From Isoetes taiwanensis (lineage: Eukaryota > Streptophyta > Lycopodiopsida > Isoetales > Isoetaceae): a stretch of DNA of 64,000 nt. Location of the stretch: NCBI GenBank assembly GCA_021234155.1, contig JAJEKV010000035.1, positions 3,672,224-3,736,223 of the forward strand, written 5' to 3'. Positions 31,486-44,491 of the stretch are shown piece after piece. Below the pieces are notes generated by a model that did not search any database, was not told the DNA's origin, and saw nothing but the letters and a program-made list of their open reading frames with translations. The number at the start of each line of letters is the position of its first letter. Position 1 is the first letter of the stretch. Both the position numbers and the translations under genes were made by a program.

Positions 31486-34400
31486 TCTACTTATTTAAAA
31501 AGTTTTTGGGGTGGGGTGTCTCCCTTTTTCCGGCCGCCGATAACACTCCATTTTCCGGCCAAAAGCGTGATTTTGGAATCGGAAATGGCACGGAATTATT
31601 TTTGGACGACGAAGCTTTTCCCCATACCCTAAAAATGCTTTTCCTTTACTTCTTTGCATGGCGACCGTTTCAAATCCTCCCGAAAAAATGATTCTTATGG
31701 GCGGAGGGGTTTTAGTCCCAATGATTTTCAAAGGATTTATGTAGTCGCCACCGCCTTCATCTTCAAACGGTTCCCAGCGCACGATCTTTTCGACTAGACA
31801 TGTGCTTCAATTGGAGGCAATTGTTGGGCACGTTCTAAATGCCTGATTCAAGGAGCATCAACCCATTTTGCGGTAGTACAACAACTAAATTATTTTCATC
31901 GGCTTTTGCAACTCTTTGGATTGCAATCGTCCCAAGATATGGCATGGGATTGTCCTCTACTTTCCATCTATTGTTTTTTCTTTCTTTTTTGTTAAAGATG
32001 GTCTCAGAAATTGCGGTGTAGAAATTGGAGGAGCAGATCCGGGGAAATCGTCCACATCCATCGGGCATTCTTATTTCCAGAGGGATCGCCGCTTGTGTCC
32101 GCCTAAACCATTACCATCCTTCTATTCTATATCATGCTTATCGATGGAGAAGAACACAAGGAGTGCCGGAGCCACTCACCACTCGTGCCATTTCATTCTC
32201 TGCTAATCTCACTCTCATTCTATGTAAGGGAAGGCCATAGCAAGCGAGTTGATACGGTTGCCATTCAGAGAGTTCTAGACCATTGTTATTCATAATCGCC
32301 TGTGGGGTTGGTGCATATAACATTCTCGTCTAGATCTGTACCTTTAAAGTAAGTCGATCTTCTTGAAAGTGGATACCATATTGTGATGTTAGGGCCTGGA
32401 GGAACCGAGGAGTTGCAATATCAAAGCTAGATAGCAAAGATCGTGCAAAGCAAAACGCATGCAAGTTTGAGTCCATATAACCATTTATATGAATAAACAA
32501 TATGGATTTTGTGGCCTTATTCCTTTGAAAAGTCACGATAATGTTTATTATTGCATCTTGCAATCCTTCATTACAATAGTTGATGTCCATTGCTATGCAT
32601 ATGTAGGCCCTCCTAATAGGAAATGCTATGCATATGTAGGCCCTCCTAATAGGAAAGTAGAGCTAGCAAGCAAGCGGCAAGAGATTTCACTAAATCAAAG
32701 GAGCTTGAAGATGGAAAAATCACGCACTTTCCTTATATAATTTTTCTTCTTTATTTGTTGTATTTTCTGAGAAGGAAAGAAACCTAATGTTTTCCTCCCG
32801 ATGCGTAAGCAAATGGATCCTTCGAGGGGTTTTTTTCGCAAATCATTGGGAGCTTGGGTTTGGAAATGGGAATGCTTCTTGCTTTCTTTTGATGCGAGGG
32901 GTCAGTATGTTTCGGCGTTTTTGGATTTTTTATCTCTCTTTTAAAGAGTTTTCTTTTGCCAGGTTACTTTGCTCGAGAATCATTTGAAGCTTCTTACCAT
33001 GATATGATTACCATTTTCCATCGTTTACTTTTTCGAGCAATGGCTAATTTCTTGGACTTTTTTTTTGCCTAAGAGAAAGCACTTGGCTCCAAACAGAGCA
33101 TCCTAGAAAGCATCTACATGCTTCATTTCTTCTATTGAGCACTCGTTCGTTTGAGCTTGATGATTGCGTGTAAATTTTGTAAGGACTTAAAAGAAGTGCC
33201 ATACTTTGCTCTAAAGCATTCAAATTTTTTAATAAAGGTCTGCAAATTTGATTCCCGAATTACGTGATTCTCGCTTTGCAAAAATCCAATAGTTTAATTG
33301 TGAGCGGAGTCGGGCTCGAGGCAATTCCAAAGATGTTGGGACACAAGGTCGGAGCAAGTAGTCGGACATTATTGAGAATATAGCGATTGCTTGGGAGCCT
33401 AAATCCAACCGGTAGATAATCACATCTATGGCAAGTGGTATCATTTGGCATTACTATCCGCACTACTACGCTTCTTCCGAGTTGGATAGGTAGTGCTACT
33501 GGCTGAAGTATGATTTGGGGTGCATCATTGGAGAAGAATTGCGTCTTTGTTATACCCAAGGATCACATCATTTTTCTATGAAGTTCTTGGATGTATACAA
33601 TCGATTATTGCAAATATCGAAATTGTCCATACTATGGTTTGATTCTCAGTACATACAATAGGTATGATATACAATTTTGTTTCCCGGTGCTTTTGGAGGA
33701 TTTTCACGTTAATTTGCATTTATTTACTTGGTTGCAGTGGGAATAAGACCGGAATGCCGACTAAAAAAAAATTCATGTTGCCGGGAGGATATCTTTACTT
33801 CACGCTTCTTCTTTGAGATTGTGGCAAATGCTAACATATAGAATGAAGATCAATATCTTGAGCAATTGTTCATCAATTGAGTCTATCAATTGTTGTTTTT
33901 GAAGCAGATCAATTTCTGAATTGTTCATAAAAAAACAAAGATCATGGTTGCTTCAAGATATCGGCATTCAAATGGCATTTCGTCAAGGTAGTCTTTGGCC
34001 TTTTCTTGCACTTCATTTAGCCATGTCAAATTTATATGGTTAGTAGACCGATCTAGCCCATATGTTGAAAGAGTATTTAGGTTGTTTAAGGAGCCGTTAT
34101 TCTACTGACCGATTGGTATCATGAATGTTCATGTCCGTTAAGCCACATTTGTACCTTTGCGAAAAGCCACATGTAAGAGTACATCTCAAACCAAAGATGC
34201 ACACACGGGGCAAGATTAAATATCTATATGCTTGGGAAAAATGACATATCTAGGATGCATCATGTTGTAGGTGTGACAATGTTACACCGCACATATGAAT
34301 ATTATGATTTATTGGATTCCATATACTTACGTAAATGGATCTTGCGAAAGATTTGAGACACGGTGCTTGCAAAAAGCAGATTGAAGAAGTTAGCAAAATT

Positions 34401-35592
34401 CCTGGGCAACAAACGTTTTATAAGTTCTAAGCAATTTAGTTGCAAGGACACTTAATATAACAAAAATTAGATTGTTTATGGCATGTGCCACCTTCGTATA
34501 CTTGCAAAGGTTGCAAAGGTTAGAATATATGGTGGATTGTCTATGACAGATTGTTTGCTACATGGACCCTTTACTACAATTACTTCATTCCTGTATTCAA
34601 ATACCCCCATATAGAAACTAATGTCCTTTTGTTTGTATGTTTAAATATGCAATACCACATCTCCTTTGCATTTATACGACTATAAGCGTTGAATCCGTAA
34701 ACCTATATGGCAAGGATACAGAATGCTATGATAAGTACAGAATAATGATGTGCGGATTATTTTGTGATGTGTTCACTATTTTGTGATGTGTGAATGCCCA
34801 TGTGCCATTCTGGCCGATGATTGCACATGGTTTGTGGCCGAAGGGTATCACAATCGTTACTGGCCAGAAGGGTATTACAATCGTTACTGGTTGGAATTGG
34901 TATGAGAAAGAAGAAAGAAATTGATGGTGCATATAATGCACATGTCTTGCAAGGTTTTGAGATGCTTTATGTCTATATTGACCTAAGAGGGGTCCTAATG
35001 ACATTTGCTTACTATAGATACAACAACTAACCTTTATAGATCATGGCCCCAATCCACACCATTACAATCAAAAGCGCATTACAATTGACAAATATCACTT
35101 TATATTTTATGCACGAAACTCTCGAATACAAAAGATTGGCAACTTATGGTACAAGACTCACAAGTGCAAGTTTTGGTGGTGAATTCCATAATCATGTTGG
35201 ATAGAATCTTTAGCAGTCCATTTTTGAAGGCCCATATAAATTTATGCTATTACTTATGTGCAAAAAACACCGAGCACACGCGTTTATTAGGGTGATATCT
35301 TGAGCATAAGTTTTGGATCTGTCTTTTCTAAATTTTCGACTTTAGAGGTAGATTTAATCACCCCACATTCCTTACAAAGCAGTTTTTTTTACTAAAATCC
35401 ATGTACGCGATAGTTAATACATTTGTGATAATGAATTAGACAAGTTCAATAACAAGATAATTACAAAAATAAATAATATTCATTCTTACAAATATCAATA
35501 TGCATTATTGTCGGTTGCACATATGGACATTAAAGGTCGAGTAAAAATAGATGACAACATTAGCCCGACAACGCCGCACACACGCTTACTAG
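31486..35592 (+). mobile_element. Helitron unit 3 (4107 bp)
   Basis: Same order as unit 2. A short deletion near 34624 removes one of the TTACTTTTGGTC-type repeats. The terminal hairpin is damaged (GCCCGACAACGCCGC at 35563-35577), and the end reads ACACGCTTACTAG. It carries many altered CAG/CTG sites. Confidence 0.92.
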
Positions 35593-38500
35593 TCTACTTA
35601 TTTAAAAAGTTTTGGGGTGGGGTGTCTCCTTTTTCCGGCGGCCGATAACACTCCATTTTCCGCCAAAAACGTGATTTTGGAATCGGAAATGGCACGGAAT
35701 TATTTTTGGACGACCAAGCTTTTCCCCATACCCTAAAAATGCTTTTCCTTTACTTCTTTGCATGGCGACCGTTTGATCCTCCCCAAAAAATGATTCTTAT
35801 GGGCGGAGGGTTTTTAGTCCCAATGATTTTCAAAGGATTTATGTAGTCGCCACCGCCTTCATCTTCAAACGGTTCCCGGCCACTGATCTTTTCTCGACTA
35901 GACATGTGCTTCAATTGGAGGCAATTGTTGGGCACGTTCTAAATGCCTGATTCAAGGAGCATCAACCCATTTTGCGGGTAGTACAACAACTAAATTATTT
36001 TCATCGGCTTTTGCAACTCTTTGGATTGCCTTTGTCCAAGATATGGCATGGGATTGTCCTCTACTTTCCATCTATTGTTTTTCTTTCTTTTTTTTTGTTA
36101 AAGATGGTCTCAAAATTGCGGGTAGAAATTGGAGGAGCAGATCCGTGGGGAAATCGTCACATCCATCGGGCATTCTTATTTCCGGAGGGATCGCCGCTGC
36201 AGTCTGCCTAAACCATTACCATCCTTCTATTCTATATCATGCTTATCGATGGAGAAGAACACAAGGAGTCTTGGAGCCGCTCACCACTGTGCCATTTCAT
36301 TCTCTCGCTAATCTCACTCTCATTCTATGTAAAGGAAGGCCATAGCAAGCGGTTGATACGGTGCCATTCGTAGAGTTCTAGACCATTGTTATTCATAATC
36401 GCCGGGGTTGGTGCATATAACATTCTGCCTAGATCTGTACCTTTAAAGTAAGCCGCATCTTCTTTGAAAGTGGATACCATATTGTGATGTTAGGGCTGGA
36501 GGAACCCGGGAGTTGCGATATCAAAGCTAGATAGCAGCATCAGGCAAAGCAAAACGCATGCAAGTTTGAGTCCATATAACCATTTATATGAATAAACAAT
36601 ATGGATTTTGTGGCCTTATTCCTTTGAAAAGTCACGATAATGTTTATTATTGCATCTTGCAATCCTTCATTACAATAGTTGATGTCCATTGCTATGCATA
36701 TGTAGGCCCTCCTAATAGGAAATGCTATGCATATGTAGGCCCTCCTAATAGGAAAGTAGAGCTAGCAAGCAAGCGGCAAGAGATTTCACTAAATCAAAGG
36801 AGCTTGAAGATGGAAAAATCACTTGCACTTTCCTTATATAATTTTTCTTCTTTATTTGTTGTATTTTCTGAGAAGGAAAGAAACCTAATGTTTTCCTCGA
36901 TCACGAAGCAAATGGATCCTTCTCGAGGGTTTTTTTCGCAAATCATTGGGAGCTTGGGTTTGGAAATGGGAATGCTTCTTGCTTTCTTTTGATGCACGGT
37001 CAGTATGTTTCGACGTTTTTGGATTTTTTTTATCTCTCTTTTAAGAGTTTTCTTTGCCAGTTACTTTGCTCGGAATCATTTGAAGCTTCTTACCATGATA
37101 TGATTACCATTTTCCATCGTTTACTTTTTTTCTGAGCAATGGCTAATTTCTTGGACTTTTTTGCCCTGAGAAAGCACTTGGCTCCAAACAGAGCATCCTA
37201 GAAAGCATCTACATGCTTCATTTCTTCTATTGAGCACTCGTTCCAGATTTGAGCTTGATGATTGCGTGTAAATTTTGTAAGGACTTAAAAAGAAGTGCCA
37301 TACTTTGCTCTAAAGCATTCAGCTTTTTAATAAAGGTCGCAAATTTGATTCCCGAATTACGTGATTCTCGCTTTGCAAAAAATCCAATAGTTTAATTGTG
37401 AGCGGGGGTGGGCTCGAGCAATTCCGAGATGTTGGGACACAAGGCTGGAGCAAGTAGTTGGACATTATTGAGAATATAGCGGTTTGCTTGGGAGCCTAAA
37501 TCCAACCGGTAGATAATCACATCTATGGCGGTGGTATCATTTGGCATTACTATCCGCACTACTACAGTTCTTCGAGTTGGATAGGTAGTGCTACGGCTGA
37601 AGTATGATTTGGGGTGCATCATTGGAGAAGAATCAGTGCTGTTATACCCAAGGATCACATCATTTTTCTATGAAGTTCTTGGATGTATACAATCGGTGTG
37701 CAAATCTTGGAAATTGTCCATACTATGGTTTGATTACGTACATACAATAGGTATGATATACAATTTTGTTTCCCGTGCTTTTGGAGGATTTTCAGTCGTT
37801 AATTTGCATTTATTTACTTGGTTGCGATGGGAATAAGACCGGAATGCCGGACTAAAAAAATTCATGTTGCCGGGAGGATATCTTTACTTCACGCTTCTTC
37901 TTTGAGATTGTGGCAAATGCTAACATATAGAATGAAGATCAATATCTTGAGCAATTGTTCATCAATTGAGTCTATCAATTGTTGTTTTTGAAGCGGATCA
38001 ATTTCTGGAATTGTTCATAAAAAAACCAAAGATCATGGTTGCTTCAAGATATCGGCATTCAAATGGCATTTCGTCAAGGTAGTCTTGGCCTTTTCTTGCA
38101 CTTCATTTAGCCATGTCAAATTTATATGGTTAGTAAACCCATCTAGCCCATATGTTGAAAGAGTATTTATGTTGTTTAAGGAGCCGTTATTCTACTGACT
38201 GATTGGTATCATGAATGTTCATGTCCGTTAAGCCACATTTGTACCTTTTTGAAAGCCACATGTAAGAGTACATCTCAAACCAAAGATGCACACACCTAAG
38301 CAAGATTAAATATCTATATGCTTGGAAAAAATGACATATCTAGGATGCATCATGTTGTAGGTGTGACAATGTTACACCGCACATATGAATATTATGATTT
38401 ATGGATTCCATATACTTACGAAAATGGATCTTGCAAGATTTTGAGACACGGTGCTTGCAAAAAGCAGATTGAAGAAGTTAGCAAAATTCCTGGGCAACAA

Positions 38501-39553
38501 ACGTTTTATAAGTTCTAAGCAATTTAGTTGCAAGGACACTTAATATAACAAAAATTAGATTGTTTATGGCATGTGCCAGCTTCGTATACTTGCAAAGGTT
38601 GCAAAGGTTAGAATATATGGTGGATTGTCTATGACAGATTGTTTGCTACATGGACCCTTTACTACAATTACTTCATTCCTGTATTCAAATACCCCCATGA
38701 ATAATGATGTGTGGATTATTTTGTGATGTGTTCACTATTTTGTGATGTGTGAATGCCCATGTGCCATTACGCTGATTATTGCACATGGTTTGTGGCCAGA
38801 AGGGTATCACAATCGTTACTGGCCAGAAGGGTATCACAATCGTTACTGGTTGGAATTGGTATGAGAAAGAAGAAAGAAATTGATGGTGCATATAATGCAC
38901 ATGTCTTGCAAGGTTTTGAGATGCTTTATGTCTATATTGACCTAAGAGGGGTCCTAATGACATTTGCTTACTATAGATACAACTAACCTTTATAGATCAT
39001 GGCCCCAATCCACACCATTACAATCAAAAGCACATTACAATTGACAAATATTACTTTATATTTTATGCATGAAGCTCTCGAATACAAAAGATTGGCAACT
39101 TATGGTACAAGACTCACAAGTGCAAGTTTTTGGTGGTGAATTCCATAATCATGTTGGATAGAATCTTTAGCAGGTCCATTTTTGAAGGCCCATACAAATT
39201 TATGCTATTACTTATGTGCAGCAACACTGAGCACACGTTTATTAGGGTGATATCTTGAGCATAAGTTTTCGATCTGTCTTTCTAAATTTTCAACTATAGA
39301 GGTAGATTTAACTGCCCCCCCACATTCCTTACAAAGCAGTATTTTTTTACTAAAGTCCATGTACGCATAGTTAATACATTTGTGATACTGAATTAGACAA
39401 GTTCAATAACAAGATAATTACAAAAATAAATAATATTCATTCTTACAAATATCAATATGCATTATTGTCGAAGTTGCACATATGGACATTAAAGGCTGAG
39501 TAAAAATAGATGACAGAACATTAGCCCGGCAACGCCGGGCACACGTTTACTAG
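35593..39553 (+). mobile_element. Helitron unit 4 (3961 bp)
   Basis: It matches unit 2, but with about 160 bp missing near 38697, where CAAATACCCCCAT runs straight to GAATAATGATGTG. The terminal hairpin at 39524-39540 is intact and CTAG abuts unit 5. Altered CAG/CTG sites are frequent. Confidence 0.92.
39524..39540 (+). other. Helitron unit 4 terminal hairpin
   Basis: Intact GCCCGGC-AAC-GCCGGGC followed by ACACGTTTACTAG. Confidence 0.9.
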
Positions 39554-42500
39554 TCTACTTATTTAAAAAGTTTTTGGGGTGGGGTGTCTCCCTTTTTCCG
39601 GCCGCCGGTAACACTCCATTTTCCGGCCAAAAGCGTGATTTTGGATTCGGAAATGGCACGGAATTATTTTTGGACGACGAAGCTTTTCCCCATACCCTAA
39701 AAATGCTTTTCCTTTACTTCTTTGCATGGCGACCGTTTCAGTCCTCCCCGAAAAATGATTCTTATGGGCGGAGGGGTTTTAGTCCCAATGATTTTCAAAG
39801 GATTTATGTAGTCGCCACCGCCTTCATCTTCAAAGCGGTTCCCAGCCCGATCTTTTCGACTAGACATGTGCTTCAATTGGAGGCAATTGTTGGGCACGTT
39901 CTAAATGCCCATTCAAGGAGCATCAACCCATTTTGCGGGTAGTACAACAACTAAATTATTTTCATCGGCTTTTGCAACTCTTTGGATTGCCTTTGTCAAG
40001 ATATGGCATGGGATTGTCCTCTACTTTCCATCTATTGTTTTTCTTTCTTTTTTGTTAAAGATGGTGCATGTAAATTGCGGGTAGAAATTGGAGGAGCGGA
40101 TCCGAGGGGAAATCGTCACATCCATCATGCATTCTTATTTCCGGAGGCATCGCCATTGCTTGAGTCTGCCTAAACCATTACCATCCTTCTATTCTATATC
40201 ATGCTTATCGATGGAGAAGAACACAAGGAGTCTTTGGAGCCGCTCACCCGGTGTGCCATTTCATTCTCTGCTAATCTCACTCTCATTCTATGTAAGGGAA
40301 GGCCATAGCAAGCGATTGATCTGATTGCCATTCGTAGAGTTCTAGACCATTGTTATTCATAATCGCTTTAGGGTTGGTGCATATAACATTACGTCTAGAT
40401 CTGTACCTTTAAAGTGTGGCTGCATCTTCTTTGAAAGTGGATACCATATTGTGATGTTAGGGCTGGAGGAACCCGGGAGTTGCGATATCAAAGCTAGATA
40501 GCAACATCGGGCAAAGCAAAACGCATGCAAGTTTGAGTCCATATAACCATTTATTATGAATAAACAATATGGATTTTGTGGCCTTATTCCTTTGAAAAGT
40601 CACGATAATGTTTATTATTGCATCTTGCAATCCTTCATTACAATAGTTGATGTCCATTGCTATGCATATGTAGGCCCTCCTAATAGGAAATGCTATGCAT
40701 ATGTAGGCCCTCCTAATAGGAAAGTAGAGCTAGCAAGCAAGCGGCAAGAGATTTCACTAAATCAAAGGAGCTTGGAGATGGAAAAATCGCTGCACTTTCC
40801 TTATATAATTTTTCTTCTTTATTTGTTGTATTTTCGGAGAAGGAAAGAAACCTAATGTTTTCCTCGATCAGGAAGCAAATGGATCCTTCGAGGGTTTTTT
40901 TTTCGCATATCATTGAGAGCTTGGGTTTGGAAATGGGAATGCTTCTTGCTTCTTGCTTCCTTTTGATCTGTTGGTATGTATGTTTCGGCGTTTTTGGATT
41001 TTTTTCTCTCTTTTAAGAGTTTTTCTTTGCCAGTTTACTTTGCTCGGAATCATTTGAAGCTTCTTACCATGATATGATTACCATTTTCCATCGTTTACTT
41101 TCCCGACAATGGCTAATTTCTTGGACTTTTTTGGCCCGGCCGAGAAAGCACTTGGCTCCAAACGAGCATCCTAGAAAGCATCTACATGCTTCATTTCTTC
41201 TATTGAGCACTCTGTTCCGTTTGAGCTTGATGATTGCGTGTAAATTTTGTAAGGACTTAAAAGAAGTGCCATACTTTGCTCTAAAGCATTCAGCTTTTTA
41301 ATAAAGGTCACGCAAATTTGATTCCCCTAATTACGTGATTACGCTTTTGCAAAAATCCAATAGTTTAATTGTGGCGGGGAGCTGGGCTCGAGCAATTCCA
41401 AAGATGTTGGGACACAAGGCTGGAGCAAGTAGGCGGACATTATTGAGAATATAGCGGTTGCTTGGGAGCCTAAATCCAAATTTCCGGTAGATAATCACAT
41501 CTATGGCGGTGGTATCATTTGGCATTACTATCTCTGCACTACTACGGTTCTTCCGAGTTGGATAGGTAGTGCTACTTTGAAGTATGATTTGGGGTGCATC
41601 ATTGGAGAAGAATGCGTGGTTTGTTATACCCAAGGATCACATCATTTTTCTATGAAGTTCTTGGATGTATACAATCGATTATTGCAAATCTTTGAAATTG
41701 TCCATACTATGGTTTGATTACGTACATACAATAGGTATGATATACAATTTTGTTTCGCAGTTGCTTTTGGAGGATTTTCAGGTCGTTAATTTGCATTTAT
41801 TTACTTGGTTGCGATAGGAATAAGACCGAATGCCGGACTAAAAAAAATTCATGTTGCCGGGAGGATATCTTTACTTCACGCTTCTTCTTTGAGATTGTGG
41901 CAAATGCTAACATATAGAATGAAGATCAATATCTTGAGCAATTGTTCATCAATTGAGTCTATCAATTGTTGTTTTGAAGCGGATCAATTTAAAATTGTTC
42001 ATAAAAAACCAAAGATCATGGTTAGTTCTCAAGATATCGGCATTCAAATGGCATTTCGTCAAAGGTAGTCTTGGCCTTTTCTTGCACTTCATTTAGCCAT
42101 GTCAAATTTATATGGTTAGTAGACTGATCTAGCCCATATGTTGAAAGAGTATTTAGGTTGTTTAAGGAGCCGTTATTCTACGGTGATTGGTATCATTTAT
42201 GTTCATGTCCGTTAAGCCACATTTGTACCTTTGCGAAAAAAGCCACATGTAAGAGTACATCTCAAACCAAAGATGCACACACGGGGCAAGATTAAATATC
42301 TATATGCTTGGGAAAAATGACATATCTAGGATGCATCATGTTGTAGGTGTGACAATGTTACACTTTGCACATATGAATATTATGATTTCTTGGATTCCAT
42401 ATACTTACGAAATGGATCTTGCAATATTTGAGACCGCGTGCTTGCAAAAAGCAGATTGAAGAAGTTAGCAAAATTCCTGGGCAACAAACGTTTTATAAGT

Positions 42501-43689
42501 TCTAAGCAATTTAGTTGCAAGGACACTTAATATAACAAAAATTAGATTGTTTATGGCATGTGCCACCTTCGTATACTTGCAAAGGTTAGAATATATGGTG
42601 GATTCTCTATGACAGATTGTTTGCTACATGGACCCTTTACTACAATTACTTCATTCATGTATTCAAATACCCCCATATAGAAACTAATGTCTTACTTGGG
42701 TCTTACTTTTGGTCTTACTTTTGTTTGTATGTTTAAATATGCAATACCACATCTCCTTTGCATTTATACGACTATAAGCGTTGAATCCGTAAACCTATAT
42801 GGGCAAGGATACAGAATGCTATGATAAGTACAGAATAATGATGTGCGGATTATTTTGTGATGTGTTCACTATTTTGTGATGTGTGAATGCCCATGTGCCA
42901 TTACGCTGATGATTGCACATGGTTTGTGGCCAGAAGGGTATCACAATCGTTACTGGCCAGAAGGGTATTACAATCGTTACTGGTTGGAATTGGTATGAGA
43001 AAGAAGAAAGAAATTGATGGTGCATATAATGCACATGTCTTGCAAGGTTTTGAGATGCTTTATGTCTATATTGACCTAAGAGGGGTCCTAATGACATTTG
43101 CTTACTATAGATACAACAACTAACCTTTATAGATCATGGCCCCAATCCACACCATTACAATCAAAAGCGCATTACAATTGACAAATATCACTTTATATTT
43201 TATGCACGAAACTCTCGAATACAAAAGATTGGCAACTTATGGTACAAGACTCACAAGTGCAAGTTTTTGGTGGTGAATTCCATAATCATGTTGGATAGAA
43301 TCTTTAGCAGGTCCATTTTTGAAGGCCCATATAAATTTATGCTATTACTTATGTGCAGCAACACTGAGCACACGTTTATTAGGGTGATATCTTGAGCATA
43401 AGTTTTGGATCTGTCTTTCTAAATTTTCGACTTTAGAGGTAGATTTAACTGCTTCCCACATTCCTTACAAAGCAGTATTTTTTTACTAAAATCCATGTAC
43501 GCATAGTTAATACATTTGTGATACTGAATTAGACAAATTCAATAACAAGATAATTACAAAAAAAAATAATATTCATTCTTACAAATATCAATATGCATTA
43601 TTGTCGAAGTTGCACATATGGACATTAAAGGCTGAGTAAAAATAGATGACAGAACATTAGCCCGGCAACGCCGGGCACACGTTTACTAG
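39554..43689 (+). mobile_element. Helitron unit 5 (4136 bp), last of the array
   Basis: Complete unit with TC start, intact hairpin (43660-43676) and CTAG at 43686-43689, followed by T, the expected 3' base of an A-T insertion site. Sequence beyond is unrelated to the unit, so the array ends here. A 6-9 bp loss near 42585 shortens the GCAAAGGTTGCAAAGG repeat. Confidence 0.92.
43660..43676 (+). other. Helitron unit 5 terminal hairpin
   Basis: Intact hairpin marking the right end of the tandem array. Confidence 0.9.
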
Positions 43690-44177
43690 TATATGGGATG
43701 ACGTTGGGAACCGTGCCTGGGAACGCCGCATGTTACGCCGCATGACATCTTGCGGTCTCTTGCAGGACGCGGGCTGGCAGCATTGATGGTCAGTTTTTGA
43801 ACTGGCCGAGGTTTGAATGCTGCGATATTCGGGAATAGTAATACGAATTATCCCCTGCTCTGCTCACGATTTATGGCGCTCAAGATCTCTCACGATTTTT
43901 TGACGCCCAAAGCTTGAGTGGGACGATTTTTTGGTGCTCAAGCTTGAGCTGGGTCGGTTGCCTTGGTTTGTATCAGACATTGGCAAAACCGTGATGGCAT
44001 CAACTGGGAAACTAACAAGCCTCAGTTCTTTTACCAGGCTAGCTTCTGCCAGAACCAAGGCCTCTGGATCTCTTCTCGACAACTGGGCAGGATTTTGCTG
44101 GGCAACTGGCCACGATTTCCAGCCGTGTTTGGTAAACCTCAAGCGTACGCTACCGTTTTCTTCATATGCTGCTAAGA
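43690..44177. other. Spacer between the Helitron array and Helitron 2
   Basis: About 490 bp without a recognised gene. It contains imperfect repeats of GCTCAAGATCTCTCACGATTTT / GCCCAAAGCTTGAGTGGGACGATTTT near 43878-43950. This is the only DNA separating the two Helitron insertions. Confidence 0.4.
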
Positions 44178-44491
44178 TCTATTTATTTAAAAGAGTCCAA
44201 TACTGAAAATGCAGATGAAAGTCATGCTTACATGCAGCTGGATTTAGACAAGCACATTGGTAAGAAGCTAAATGCATATACCTAAATTTCTTTCTTCTTC
44301 ATATATAACTCTTTTATGGCTAGATTGGATGAGAGTTGGAGCATTTTACTGTAGCTCAAATGAACTATTCAATACAGAGTGATTACAAGAGCCCAATCTT
44401 TCTTCGAACCTAGAAAATGACGAATCATCCTCTAATATCTGTCATATTCCGATGTTAAACCCGGCATTTGGATAGTAGGTCAGTCAACAGT

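Noticed and set aside
19975-43689. CRISPR-like or satellite array
   Set aside because: The unit is 4 kb with Helitron ends. There are no short repeats with unique spacers.
19975-43689. Search for the Helitron Rep/helicase protein
   Set aside because: No HUH motif or Pif1-type helicase motifs were recognised in any frame of the units or of Helitron 2.
43690-44177. Another Helitron start directly after unit 5
   Set aside because: The sequence after the last CTAG is TATATGGG, without a TC start or the TTATTTAAAA motif. The nearest matching start is at 44178.
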